DNA from: Streptomyces tibetensis
Lineage (GTDB): Bacteria; Actinomycetota; Actinomycetes; Streptomycetales; Streptomycetaceae
DNA: 64,000 bases
Direction of reading: 5' to 3'
NCBI RefSeq assembly: GCF_007655005.1
Contig: NZ_SZVW01000010.1
Location: 248,001 to 312,000 of the forward strand
Shown in pieces: positions 8,839-19,499 of the stretch. The notes beneath the pieces were generated by a model. It was not told the DNA's origin and did not search any database. It saw only the letters and a list, made by a program, of their open reading frames with translations. The translations under genes and the position numbers were made by a program. Every line of letters begins with the position of its first letter. The stretch's first letter is position 1.

Positions 8839-10291
8839 CGGTCCGGGTGATGCCGGTGACGACGGTGGTGGCGAGGATCCAGCCCGTGAGCACGAGGGTG
8901 TAGGAGAGCCACTGGTAGCCGCCGGTGGGGGCGAAGGCGGCCTCCTGCCCGAAGGAGATCACCGGCAGCAGCAGGTCGAGGGTGTAGAAGACCGGGTTGA
9001 ACTGCGGTGCCTCGTCCGGTTTCAGCGGCGCGGGATGGTGCAGCGCGTAGACGACTGAGCCGGCCATCAGCAGGGAAACCAGCCAGCCCGCGGCCCGCAG
9101 GGGGCGGAAGCCGTAGCCGACGGTGGCGTCCTGCACATGACCCCACAGCCTGCCGTACCAGGGCAGGGTGGCGCGCCTGCGGCGCTGCTTGGCGAGCTGG
9201 ACGAGGCGGGCGGCGGGATCGTCGCCGATCCTGCGGTAGGCGGCGGTCAACTGCTCGTAGGCGTGCGGGACATAGCCCTCGCCGTCCCGCTCCAGCATCG
9301 CCAGCCGCCGCTCGGCGGGCTCGTGCGGGGTGAGGGAGGTGTAGACGAGGCTGTTGAGCAGGACCTCGTCGGGCACCACCTCCGGCTCAAGGAACAGCAC
9401 CTCCATCTGGGCGCGGCGCAGGTTGAGGGTGCCCTCCATGCGAGGCCCCTTGCGCAGCCAGAGTTCGCCGATGGTGCAGCTGCTGGCCCGCAGCGCGGCG
9501 TCACCCGGGTTCGCCAGCGTTGCGTGCGACAGGTCGAGACGGCCCGCTATGTGGGCGCCGCGCAGGCCGATCCAGCCCAGCACGTCCGCTTCGCGCAGCC
9601 TGGCGTCGCCCTCCACCGTGAGGGTCTCCGCGTCCAGGGCGACCTTGCCCGCGCCGACCCGCAATCGCGCCTCGTTGAGGTCGATCGTGCCGGCGACCGA
9701 CGCGCCCGACAGCCGTACCTCGCCGCGCGTGCGCAGCCCCGGCGCCGACAGACCGTCCCCGATGGTCACATGGTTGAGCTGGAGTGCCGGCTGACCGGCG
9801 GGCGGCTCGTCGATGTCGGCGCCGTCCATGAACAGCGCCCCGGAGATCTGCGCCCCGCCGAGCCGGACGGGCCCGTCGAACAGGCAGTCCGACATGCGCA
9901 GCACGCCGTCCACGCGCAGGGTGGCGGCGTCCAGGCCGGGCAGGACCGAGCCGCGCAGGTTCAGCTGGCGCAGGCGCGCCGCGTACAGCACGGGTACGTC
10001 CTCGAAGAAGCAGTCGCTGAGACGCACGGCGTGGCCGATGTCGGCGTACTGGAGGTTCAGCACCCCGGTGATCCGCGCTCCGGCCAGCCTGAGGGCGGCG
10101 GTCTCCCCGTCCTCCTGCGGCGCGCTCAGCAGCAGTGCCCGCACCACGGCTGCCCGTACGGTCCGTTCGGGGCCCCAGTCCTCGCCCCGCGCCGGGTTCT
10201 CGTGCGCCGGGCTCCGCAAGTCCACGTCCTGTCCCCGCGGAAAGGCACGCCACACCCGCTCCTCGGCGGGCGTCATGTCGTCGATCTCCAT
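8825..10291 (-). CDS. Pentapeptide-like beta-solenoid protein with C-terminal membrane segments
   Basis: A 488-residue protein. Residues about 50-310 form degenerate repeats with the pattern A-x-[IL]-x-G-x-[LV] (ARITGVLNL, AQISGALFMDGA, ASVAGTIDLNEA, AHIAGRLDLSHA), suggesting a pentapeptide-like right-handed solenoid. A charged stretch (LVQLAKQRRRRATLPWYGRLWG) precedes two or three hydrophobic segments at about 405-485, so the solenoid is probably cytoplasmic and membrane-anchored. Related Streptomyces proteins are often labelled membrane-associated oxidoreductase, but I see no nucleotide-binding motif. The ATG at 10291 has a weak ribosome site; ATG at 10276 with GGAG nine bases upstream is an alternative. 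Function unknown. Confidence 0.75.
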   Translation of the reverse strand: MEIDDMTPAEERVWRAFPRGQDVDLRSPAHENPARGEDWGPERTVRAAVVRALLLSAPQEDGETAALRLAGARITGVLNLQYADIGHAVRLSDCFFEDVPVLYAARLRQLNLRGSVLPGLDAATLRVDGVLRMSDCLFDGPVRLGGAQISGALFMDGADIDEPPAGQPALQLNHVTIGDGLSAPGLRTRGEVRLSGASVAGTIDLNEARLRVGAGKVALDAETLTVEGDARLREADVLGWIGLRGAHIAGRLDLSHATLANPGDAALRASSCTIGELWLRKGPRMEGTLNLRRAQMEVLFLEPEVVPDEVLLNSLVYTSLTPHEPAERRLAMLERDGEGYVPHAYEQLTAAYRRIGDDPAARLVQLAKQRRRRATLPWYGRLWGHVQDATVGYGFRPLRAAGWLVSLLMAGSVVYALHHPAPLKPDEAPQFNPVFYTLDLLLPVISFGQEAAFAPTGGYQWLSYTLVLTGWILATTVVTGITRTVSRQ

Positions 10292-10313
10292 CAGCCTGGG
10301 ACTCTGACGTGCC

Positions 10314-10347
10314 CGGCCGGAGGTGTCAACTCACTTCCGGCCGGGGC
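10314..10347 (-). terminator. Hairpin terminator after the pentose-phosphate operon
   Basis: A perfect 10-bp stem, CCCGGCCGGA pairing with TCCGGCCGGG, around a 14-base loop. It starts four bases past the stop of the histidine phosphatase, the last gene of the minus-strand operon. Confidence 0.7.
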
Positions 10348-10350
10348 TTG

Positions 10351-10938
10351 TTACGCCCGGGTGTTCCACTCCGCGATCACGGGCCGGCCGTGCTCGGTCG
10401 ACAGCCGGCAGACCGTCCCGGTCTCCAGCCGGAACAGCCGTCCCTCCGCCGGGGACAGGCCCAGCCGACGGGCCGTCAGCACGCGGAGGAAGTGGCCGTG
10501 CGCCACCAGCATCACATCGCCCTCGGGCAGTGACTTCTCCGCCCGGGCCAGCACCCGGTCGGCGCGTTCGCCGACCTCCTCGGGGGACTCGCCGGGCTCG
10601 CCGTCCGGGCCGGGCGGGCCCCCGTCGGTCCACAGGTCCCAGTCGGGGCGGGTGCGGTGTATCTCCTCGGTGGTGACGCCCTCGTAGGCGCCGTAGTGCC
10701 ACTCGTGCAGGTCCACGTCCTGCACGGTCCCGGTCAGGCCCGCGAGTTCGGCGGTGCGCACCGCGCGGCCGAGCGGGCTGGTGAGGACCAGTGCGAAGGA
10801 GCGGTCCGCGAGGAGCGGGGTGAGCGAGGCGGCCTGCTCCTCACCGTGCTCGGTGAGGGGCAGGTCGGTGAAGCTGGTGTGCTGTCCGCTCCGGCTCCAC
10901 TCCGTCTCGCCGTGACGGACCAGCAGCAGATCACCCAC
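10351..10938 (-). CDS. Histidine phosphatase (phosphoglycerate-mutase-like) family protein
   Basis: A 195-residue protein with the phospho-accepting LVRHGETEW at the N-terminus, RAVRTAEL supplying the second Arg, and the C-terminal VAHGHFLRV with the second active-site His. The size and HEWHYGAYEG segment resemble GpmB/CobC-type sugar phosphatases. The GTG start at 10938 lies three bases after the gnd stop, so it is the seventh gene of the pentose-phosphate operon. A role in dephosphorylating a sugar phosphate intermediate is plausible from position but not shown by the sequence. Confidence 0.85.
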   Translation of the reverse strand: MGDLLLVRHGETEWSRSGQHTSFTDLPLTEHGEEQAASLTPLLADRSFALVLTSPLGRAVRTAELAGLTGTVQDVDLHEWHYGAYEGVTTEEIHRTRPDWDLWTDGGPPGPDGEPGESPEEVGERADRVLARAEKSLPEGDVMLVAHGHFLRVLTARRLGLSPAEGRLFRLETGTVCRLSTEHGRPVIAEWNTRA

Positions 10939-10941
10939 GTG

Positions 10942-11826
10942 CTACGCCTTCTTCGCGGACTCGACGGCGTGACCGCCGAACTGGTTGCGCAGCGCCGCGA
11001 TCATCTTCATCTGCGGCGAGTCGTCCTGCCGGGAGGCGAACCGGGAGAAGAGGGAGGCGGTGATCGCGGGCAGCGGCACGGAGTTGTCGATCGCGGCCTC
11101 CACCGTCCAGCGTCCCTCACCGGAGTCCTGGGCGTAGCCCCGGAGCTCCTCCAGGTGCTCGTCCTCGTCCAGGGCGTCCACCGCGAGGTCGAGCAGCCAG
11201 GAGCGGATGACGGTGCCCTGCTGCCAGGAGCGGAACACCTCGCGGACGTTGTCCACCGAGTCCACGGCCTCCAGCAGCTCCCAGCCCTCGGCGTAGGCCT
11301 GCATCATCGCGTACTCGATGCCGTTGTGGACCATCTTGGCGAAGTGCCCGGCGCCGACCTTGCCCGCGTGCACGTAGCCGTACGGGCCCTCCGGCTTGAG
11401 CGCTTCGAAGATCGGCTGGAGCCGGTCGACGTACTCCTTCTCGCCGCCGACCATCAGGGCGTAGCCGTTCTTCAGGCCCCACACGCCGCCGGAGACGCCC
11501 GCGTCGACGAAGCCGATGCCACGCTTGCTGAGCTCCTCGGCGTGCTTCTCGTCGTCCGTCCAGCGCGAGTTGCCGCCGTCGACGACCGTGTCGTAGGGCT
11601 TGAGGAGGTCCGCCAGACGGTCGATGACGTGCTGGGTGGGCCCGCCGGCCGGGACCATGACCCAGACCGTGCGCGGCGCTTCCAGCTGGTTGACGAGGTC
11701 GGCCAGGCTGTCGGCGTCCGACTTCTCGGGGTCGGTGTCGTAGCCGATGACGGTGTGGCCGGCGTTGCGCAGGCGCTCGCGCATGTTGCCGCCCATCTTG
11801 CCGAGACCCACAAGACCGATCTGCAT
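10942..11826 (-). CDS. gnd: 6-phosphogluconate dehydrogenase, decarboxylating (short form)
   Basis: This enzyme oxidatively decarboxylates 6-phosphogluconate to ribulose 5-phosphate. The 294-residue protein begins with the Rossmann motif GLVGLGKMGGNM, then has VVDGGNSRWTDD, DAGVSGGVWGLKNGYALMVGG and the catalytic Lys in FAKMVHNGIEY. It is the short type (about 300 residues), as in many actinobacteria, rather than the 470-residue enterobacterial form. Its ATG lies one base past the pgi stop, so translation is probably coupled. Confidence 0.95.
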   Translation of the reverse strand: MQIGLVGLGKMGGNMRERLRNAGHTVIGYDTDPEKSDADSLADLVNQLEAPRTVWVMVPAGGPTQHVIDRLADLLKPYDTVVDGGNSRWTDDEKHAEELSKRGIGFVDAGVSGGVWGLKNGYALMVGGEKEYVDRLQPIFEALKPEGPYGYVHAGKVGAGHFAKMVHNGIEYAMMQAYAEGWELLEAVDSVDNVREVFRSWQQGTVIRSWLLDLAVDALDEDEHLEELRGYAQDSGEGRWTVEAAIDNSVPLPAITASLFSRFASRQDDSPQMKMIAALRNQFGGHAVESAKKA

Positions 11827-11827
11827 G

Positions 11828-13528
11828 TCAGCTCACTTCCCGAAGTTTGCGGTAGGCGGCCACCAGGGCGGCCGTGGACGGGTCGAGACCGGGGACGTCA
11901 GCGCCCTCGGTCAGGGCGGGCTCGACGCGTTTGGCGAGCACCTTGCCGAGCTCGACGCCCCACTGGTCGAAGGAGTCGATGTTCCAGACGGCGCCCTGCA
12001 CGAACACCTTGTGCTCGTAGAGGGCGATCAGCTGGCCGAGGACCGACGGGCTCAGTTCGGTGGCCAGGATCGTGGTGGTCGGGTGGTTGCCCCGGAAGGT
12101 GCGGTGCGGCACCTGCTCCTCGGGCACGCCCTCCGCGCGCACCTCCTCGGCGGTCTTGCCGAAGGCGAGCGCCTGCCCCTGCGCGAACAGGTTGGCCATC
12201 AGCAGGTCGTGCTGCGCCTTCAGTTCGTCGCTCAGCTCGGCGACGGGCCGGGCGAAGCCGATCAGGTCGGCGGGGATGAGCTTGGTGCCCTGGTGGATCA
12301 ACTGGTAGTAGGCGTGCTGCCCGTTGGTGCCGGGCGTGCCCCACACCACCGGACCGGTCTGCCACTCCACCGTGTTCCCGTCGCGGTCCACCGACTTGCC
12401 GTTGGACTCCATGTCGAGCTGCTGGAGGTAGGCGGTGAACTTCGACAGGTAGTGGCTGTAGGGCAGGACCGCGTGCGACTGGGCGTCGTGGAAGTTGCCG
12501 TACCAGACGCCCAGCAGGCCCAGCAGCAGCGGGGCGTTGGCCTCGGCGGGGGCGTTGCGGAAGTGCTCGTCGACGATGCGGAACCCGTCGAGCATCTCCC
12601 GGAAGCGGTCCGGGCCGATCGCGATCATCAGGGACAGGCCGATCGCGGAGTCGTACGAGTAGCGGCCGCCGACCCAGTCCCAGAACTCGAACATGTTGTC
12701 GACGTCGATGCCGAAGTCGGCGACCTTCTCCGCGTTGGTCGACAGCGCGACGAAGTGTTTCGCCACCGCCTTCTCTCCCCCACTCTCGGCTTCGCTCGAG
12801 CGGGAGGTGCCCCCACCCCCGAGACCCCGCAGCAGCCAGGAGCGCGCCGAGGTGGCGTTCGTGATCGTCTCGATCGTGGTGAAGGTCTTGGACGCGACGA
12901 TGAACAGCGTCTCCGCCGGGTCCAGGTCGCGCACCGCCTCGTGCAGATCGGAACCGTCCACGTTCGACACGAAGCGGAGCGTCAGATCCCGGTCGGTGAA
13001 CGGCCGCAGCACCTCGTAGGCCATGGCCGGACCGAGGTCCGAGCCGCCGATGCCGATGTTGACGACGTTGCGGATCCGCTTGCCGGTGTGCCCGGTCCAC
13101 TCACCGGAGCGGACGCGATCGGCGAACGCGGCCATCTTGTCGAGCACGGCGTGCACGGCCGGGACGACGTTCTCGCCGTCGACCTCGATCACCGCGTCCC
13201 GCGGGGCGCGCAGCGCGGTGTGCAGCACGGCCCGGTTCTCGGTGACGTTGATCTTCTCGCCGCGGAACATCGCGTCCCGCAGCCCGAACACGCCGGTCGC
13301 CGTGGCCAGCTCCTGGAGCAGGGCCAGCGTCTCGTCGGTGACCAGGTGCTTGGAGTAGTCGATGCGCAGGTCGCCCACGTGCACGACGTAGCGCTCGGCG
13401 CGCCCCGGGTCGGCCGCGAACAGCTCACGCAGGTCCGGCTGCGGCAGGGCGTCCGTGCGGTGGTCCTCCAGGGCGGTCCACTCGGGGCGCCGGCTGAGCC
13501 GGGGGGAGTCGGAGGGGGAGTCAGACAT
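11828..13528 (-). CDS. pgi: Glucose-6-phosphate isomerase with in-frame repeat insertion
   Basis: Interconverts glucose 6-phosphate and fructose 6-phosphate. The 566-residue protein has VNIGIGGSDLGPAM, the sugar-phosphate-binding FIVASKTFTTIETI, GGRYS, the catalytic region ESNGKS and the C-terminal GVELGKVLA. Between SWLL and EKAVAKHF (residues about 235-251) it carries an extra low-complexity segment, GGGGTSRSSEAESGG, encoded by 12775-12820. From memory, streptomycete homologues run to about 550 residues and lack this segment. The reading frame stays open, so the product is probably made. It overlaps opcA by eight bases. Confidence 0.95.
   Translation of the reverse strand: MSDSPSDSPRLSRRPEWTALEDHRTDALPQPDLRELFAADPGRAERYVVHVGDLRIDYSKHLVTDETLALLQELATATGVFGLRDAMFRGEKINVTENRAVLHTALRAPRDAVIEVDGENVVPAVHAVLDKMAAFADRVRSGEWTGHTGKRIRNVVNIGIGGSDLGPAMAYEVLRPFTDRDLTLRFVSNVDGSDLHEAVRDLDPAETLFIVASKTFTTIETITNATSARSWLLRGLGGGGTSRSSEAESGGEKAVAKHFVALSTNAEKVADFGIDVDNMFEFWDWVGGRYSYDSAIGLSLMIAIGPDRFREMLDGFRIVDEHFRNAPAEANAPLLLGLLGVWYGNFHDAQSHAVLPYSHYLSKFTAYLQQLDMESNGKSVDRDGNTVEWQTGPVVWGTPGTNGQHAYYQLIHQGTKLIPADLIGFARPVAELSDELKAQHDLLMANLFAQGQALAFGKTAEEVRAEGVPEEQVPHRTFRGNHPTTTILATELSPSVLGQLIALYEHKVFVQGAVWNIDSFDQWGVELGKVLAKRVEPALTEGADVPGLDPSTAALVAAYRKLREVS
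12775..12820. repeat. Dispersed Streptomyces repeat inserted inside pgi
   Basis: A G/C-rich element reading CTCCCCCACTCTCGG, then TTCGCTCGAGCGGG, then AGGTGCCCCCACCCCC. It is centred on the perfect palindrome CGCTCGAGCG at 12793-12802. I recognise this sequence as one that recurs, mostly between genes, in many Streptomyces genomes. Here it sits inside a coding region and adds about 16 codons without breaking the frame. No second copy was noticed in the window. Confidence 0.7.
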
Positions 13529-14456
13529 GAGCGGGGGTCTCCTCGGTTGCCTCGCCGTTCAGGGCGATGGCGTACATCTCGTCCGCGTCGAGGCGCCGCA
13601 GCTCCTCGGCGATCAGTTCGGAGGTCGCACGGACCTTCAGCGCGAGGGTGCGTGACGGCTGGCCCGGCAGGGTCAGCGTGGCCAGCGGCCCCTCGGGCCG
13701 GTCGATGACGATCTCACCGTGCTCGGTGCCCAGGCGCACCGCGGTCACGACCGGCCCGGCGGTGACCACGCGGTCGACCCGGACGTGCAGCCGCGCCTCC
13801 AGCCAGCGGGCCAGCAGCTCGGCGGCCGGGTTCTCGGCCTCGGCCTCCACCGCCGCGGAGACGATCCGCGCCCGGGCCTGGTCCAGCGCCGCCGCGAGCA
13901 TCGAACGCCAGGGCGTCAGCCGGGTCCAGGCGAGGTCGGTGTCACCGGGGGCGTACGAGCGGACCCGCGTCTGCAGCGTCTCCAGCGGATTCTCGACGGC
14001 GTACAGGTCGGTGATCCGCCGCTGGGCCAGGGCGCCGAGCGGGTCCTTGGAGGGGTTGTCGGGGGCGTCCACCGGCCACCACACCACCACCGGCGCGTCC
14101 GGCAGCAGCAGCGGCAGCACCACCGAGTCGGCGTGCTCGGACACCTCGCCGTAGGTCCTGAGGATCACCGTCTCGCCGGTGCCCGCGTCGGCGCCCACCC
14201 GGACCTCGGCGTCCAGCCGGGAGGACTGGCGGTCGCGCGGCGTGCGGGCGTGCCGCTTGATGACGACCAGGGTGCGCGAGGGGTGCTCGTGCGAGGCCTC
14301 CTCGGCCGCCTTGATGGCGTCGTAGGCATTCTCCTCGTCCGTGACGATCACCATCGTCAGGACCATGCCCACGGCCGGTGTGCCGATGGCGCGGCGGCCC
14401 TGCACCAGCGCCTTGTTGATTTTGCTTGCCGTGGTGTCGGTCAGGTCGATCTTCAT
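13521..14456 (-). CDS. opcA: Glucose-6-phosphate dehydrogenase assembly/activator protein OpcA
   Basis: A 311-residue OpcA. In cyanobacteria and actinobacteria this protein activates or helps assemble the zwf product. Recognisable segments are the N-terminal DLTDTTASKINKAL, RTLVVIKRHAR, LLPDAPVVVWWP and DPLGALAQRRITD. Its start overlaps the zwf stop by four bases (ATGA) and its end overlaps pgi, so it is translated within the operon next to its partner. Confidence 0.93.
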   Translation of the reverse strand: MKIDLTDTTASKINKALVQGRRAIGTPAVGMVLTMVIVTDEENAYDAIKAAEEASHEHPSRTLVVIKRHARTPRDRQSSRLDAEVRVGADAGTGETVILRTYGEVSEHADSVVLPLLLPDAPVVVWWPVDAPDNPSKDPLGALAQRRITDLYAVENPLETLQTRVRSYAPGDTDLAWTRLTPWRSMLAAALDQARARIVSAAVEAEAENPAAELLARWLEARLHVRVDRVVTAGPVVTAVRLGTEHGEIVIDRPEGPLATLTLPGQPSRTLALKVRATSELIAEELRRLDADEMYAIALNGEATEETPAHV

Positions 14457-16126
14457 GGCCTGCGCCAGCTCCGTCCGTCTCGTGCGAGCATCTCGTCGGC
14501 TTCCTCGGGTCCCCAGCTGCCCGAGGCGTACTGCGCGGGCCTGCCGTGCGTGGCCCAGTACTGCTCGATCGGGTCGAGGATCTTCCAGGACTCTTCCACT
14601 TCCTGGTGACGGGGGAACAGGTTGGCGTCGCCCAGGAGCACGTCAAGGATCAGCCGTTCGTACGCCTCGGGGCTCGATTCGGTGAACGACTCGCCGTAGG
14701 CGAAGTCCATCGTGACGTCCCGGATCTCCATCGACGTGCCGGGCACCTTCGAGCCGAAGCGGACCGTCATGCCCTCGTCCGGCTGGACGCGGATGACGAT
14801 CGCGTTGGAGCCCAGCTCCTCGGTCGCGGTGGAGTCGAAGGGGGAGTGCGGAGCCCGCTGGAAGACGACCGCGATCTCCGTCACCCGGCGGCCGAGGCGC
14901 TTGCCGGTACGCAGGTAGAACGGGACGCCGGCCCAGCGGCGGTTGTCCACCTGGAGCCTGATCGCGGCGTAGGTGTCGGTCGTGGAGGAAGGGTCGATGC
15001 CGTCCTCCTCCAGATAGCCGCGCGCCTTCGCGCCCCCCTGCCAGGCCGCCTCGTACTGCCCGCGCACGGTGTTCGCCCCGAGGTCCTGCGGCAGCCGCAC
15101 GGCCTTGAGGACCTTGAGCTTCTCGGTGAGCAGCGAGGAGGCGTCGAAGGCGGCCGGTTCCTCCATCGCGGTGAGCGCCATCAGCTGGAGCAGGTGGTTC
15201 TGGATGACGTCACGGGCGGCACCGATGCCGTCGTAGTAGCCGGCCCGGCCGCCGATGCCGATGTCCTCGGCCATGGTGATCTGCACGTGGTCGACGTACG
15301 ACCGGTTCCAGATCGGCTCGAACATCTGGTTGGCGAAGCGCAGCGCCAGGAGGTTCTGGACGGTCTCCTTGCCGAGGTAGTGGTCGATGCGGAAGACCTG
15401 CTCCGGATCGAACACGTCGTGCACGATGCGGTTGAGCTCCTCGGCCGATGCCAGGTCGTGCCCGAACGGCTTCTCGATGACCGCGCGGCGCCAGGAGCCC
15501 TCGGGGGCGCTCGCCAGCTTGTGCTTCTTCAGCTGCTGGACGACCTTCGGGAAGAACTTCGGCGGCACCGAGAGGTAGAAGGCGTAGTTGCCGCTGGTGC
15601 CGCGGGAGGCGTCCAGCTCCTCGATCGCGGAGCGCAGCTGCTTGAACGCCGTGTCGTCGTCGAAGTCGCCCGGGATGAACCGCATGCCCTCGGCGAGCTG
15701 CTGCCAGACCTCCTCGCGGAACGGGGTCCGGGCGTGCTCGCGGACCGCGTCGTGCACCACCTGCGCGAAGTCCTGGTCCTCCCAGTCCCGGCGGGCGAAG
15801 CCCACCAGGGAGAAGCCCGGCGGCAGCAGACCGCGGTTGGCCAGGTCGTACACCGCCGGCATCAGCTTCTTGCGGGACAGGTCTCCGGTGACGCCGAAGA
15901 TGACGAGCCCGGAGGGCCCCGCGATCTTCGGCAGACGGCGGTCGCGTGCGTCGCGCAGGGGGTTGTCGAAGTGGGTGTCGGCGTGCGCCGTACGGGGTGC
16001 GTGACCGCTTGCCCCGCTCTGCTCGACCCCCGCCGCCTCCTGGGCGGCCAGGGCCTCCTTCTCCTCCTTGGTCCCCTTGGTCTCCTGTTCGGCCGTCTGG
16101 GGGATGCCCTCGATGCCCTCGCTCAT
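14453..16126 (-). CDS. zwf: Glucose-6-phosphate 1-dehydrogenase
   Basis: Catalyses the first oxidative step of the pentose phosphate pathway, glucose 6-phosphate to 6-phosphogluconolactone. The 557-residue protein has the NADP site FGVTGDLSRKKLMPAVYDL, the active-site signature RIDHYLGKE and EKPFGHDL. Homology begins near NPLRDARDRRLP; the first 55 or so residues are a charged Glu/Ala/Lys/Thr-rich extension that looks disordered. The ATG at 16126 overlaps the tal stop by four bases and has GGGAG upstream, which supports this long N-terminus. Confidence 0.95.
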   Translation of the reverse strand: MSEGIEGIPQTAEQETKGTKEEKEALAAQEAAGVEQSGASGHAPRTAHADTHFDNPLRDARDRRLPKIAGPSGLVIFGVTGDLSRKKLMPAVYDLANRGLLPPGFSLVGFARRDWEDQDFAQVVHDAVREHARTPFREEVWQQLAEGMRFIPGDFDDDTAFKQLRSAIEELDASRGTSGNYAFYLSVPPKFFPKVVQQLKKHKLASAPEGSWRRAVIEKPFGHDLASAEELNRIVHDVFDPEQVFRIDHYLGKETVQNLLALRFANQMFEPIWNRSYVDHVQITMAEDIGIGGRAGYYDGIGAARDVIQNHLLQLMALTAMEEPAAFDASSLLTEKLKVLKAVRLPQDLGANTVRGQYEAAWQGGAKARGYLEEDGIDPSSTTDTYAAIRLQVDNRRWAGVPFYLRTGKRLGRRVTEIAVVFQRAPHSPFDSTATEELGSNAIVIRVQPDEGMTVRFGSKVPGTSMEIRDVTMDFAYGESFTESSPEAYERLILDVLLGDANLFPRHQEVEESWKILDPIEQYWATHGRPAQYASGSWGPEEADEMLARDGRSWRRP

Positions 16127-17268
16127 TCCGCGTCAACTCCCTCGCTGTTCAAGGACTTGGTGACCGCGTCCAGCAGCTCCTGCCAGGCCACCTCGAACTT
16201 GGCCACGCCCTCGTTCTCCAGTTGCCGCACCACCTCGTCGTATGCAATGCCGAGCCGTTCGACGGCCGCCAGGTCCGCGCGTGCCTGGGCGTAACCGCCG
16301 GAGACGGTGTCGCCCTGGACGTCGCCGTGGTCGGCGACGGCGTTCAGCGTGGCCTCCGGCATGGTGTTGACCGTGCCGGGGGCGACCAGCTCGTCCACGT
16401 ACAGGGTGTCCTTGTAGGCCGGGTCCTTCACACCGGTGGAGGCCCAAAGGGGGCGCTGCCGGTTCGCGTGGGCTCCGCCCAGCGCCTGCCAGCGCGCCCC
16501 GGCGAAGACCTGCTCGTACGCCTCGTAGGCGAGCCGCGCGTTGGCCAGGGCGGCCCGGCCCTTCAGGGCGAGGGCCTCCTGTGTGCCCAGCAGCGTCAGC
16601 CGCTTGTCGATCTCGGCGTCCACACGGGAGACGAAGAACGAGGCGACCGAGTGGATCGCGGACAGGTCGAGGCCGGCCGTCTGCGCCTTCTCCAGCCCCG
16701 CGAGATAGGCGTCCATCACCTCGCGGTACCGCTCCAGCGAGAAGATCAGCGTCACGTTGACACTGATACCCGCCCCGATGACTTCCATGATCGCGGGCAG
16801 GCCCGCCCGCGTCGCCGGGATCTTGATCATCACGTTGGGGCGGTCCACCAGCCAGACCAGCTGCCGGGCCTCGGCGACCGTCGCCCGCGTGTCGTGGGCG
16901 AGGCGCGGGTCGACCTCGATGGAGACCCGGCCGTCCCGGCCGCCGGTCGCGTCGTACACCGGGCGCAGGACGTCGGCGGCGGCCCGGACATCGGCGGTCG
17001 TCATCATCCGGACGGCCTCGTCGACCGTCACACCGCGCACCGCCAGGTCGGCGAGCTGCTCCTCGTAGCCCGCGCCCGAGCCGATGGCGGCCTGGAAGAT
17101 CGACGGGTTGGTGGTGACGCCGACGACGTTCCTCGTGGCGACGAGCTCGGCCAGGTTGCCGGACTCGATCCGCCGGCGCGACAGGTCGTCGAGCCAGATC
17201 GACACGCCCTCGTCGGACAGGCGCTTGAGTGCTCCCGCGTTCGCGGTCGCTTCGGACACAGTGATCAT
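16123..17268 (-). CDS. tal: Transaldolase
   Basis: Transfers a dihydroxyacetone unit between sugar phosphates in the non-oxidative pentose phosphate branch. The 381-residue protein has the Schiff-base Lys in PNVMIKIPATRAGLPA, the start segment LSDEGVSIWLDDLSR and GVTTNPSIF. The ATG at 17268 gives the usual actinobacterial length; in-frame codons further upstream lie inside tkt and code for a Pro/Ser-rich run unlike the family. It ends in a four-base overlap with zwf. Confidence 0.94.
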   Translation of the reverse strand: MITVSEATANAGALKRLSDEGVSIWLDDLSRRRIESGNLAELVATRNVVGVTTNPSIFQAAIGSGAGYEEQLADLAVRGVTVDEAVRMMTTADVRAAADVLRPVYDATGGRDGRVSIEVDPRLAHDTRATVAEARQLVWLVDRPNVMIKIPATRAGLPAIMEVIGAGISVNVTLIFSLERYREVMDAYLAGLEKAQTAGLDLSAIHSVASFFVSRVDAEIDKRLTLLGTQEALALKGRAALANARLAYEAYEQVFAGARWQALGGAHANRQRPLWASTGVKDPAYKDTLYVDELVAPGTVNTMPEATLNAVADHGDVQGDTVSGGYAQARADLAAVERLGIAYDEVVRQLENEGVAKFEVAWQELLDAVTKSLNSEGVDAE

Positions 17269-17287
17269 CTTCTTTCGGGCGGTCGGT

Positions 17288-19363
<2,076 letters not shown>

Positions 19364-19415
19364 CTTCAAGAAGTCCTCGATCGGTGCGAAGGTGCTGGTC
19401 TGACGCGTTCAAAAT

Positions 19416-19432
19416 TAAAAGTCTGACTTTTA
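19416..19432. promoter_or_regulatory. Perfect 17-bp palindrome between tkt and araC-type gene
   Basis: TAAAAGTC-T-GACTTTTA is a perfect inverted repeat with a one-base centre, in an unusually A/T-rich patch. It sits 53 bp upstream of the tkt start and 68 bp upstream of the divergent AraC-type gene. The symmetry suggests a dimeric repressor site; AraC proteins usually prefer direct repeats, so the cognate regulator may be encoded elsewhere. Confidence 0.6.
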
Positions 19433-19499
19433 CGCCGGAAGGTCGCCGTGTGCCAGCCTGTGGTGAAAGTGGGACACCCACCGGCAGCAGGGCACACAC

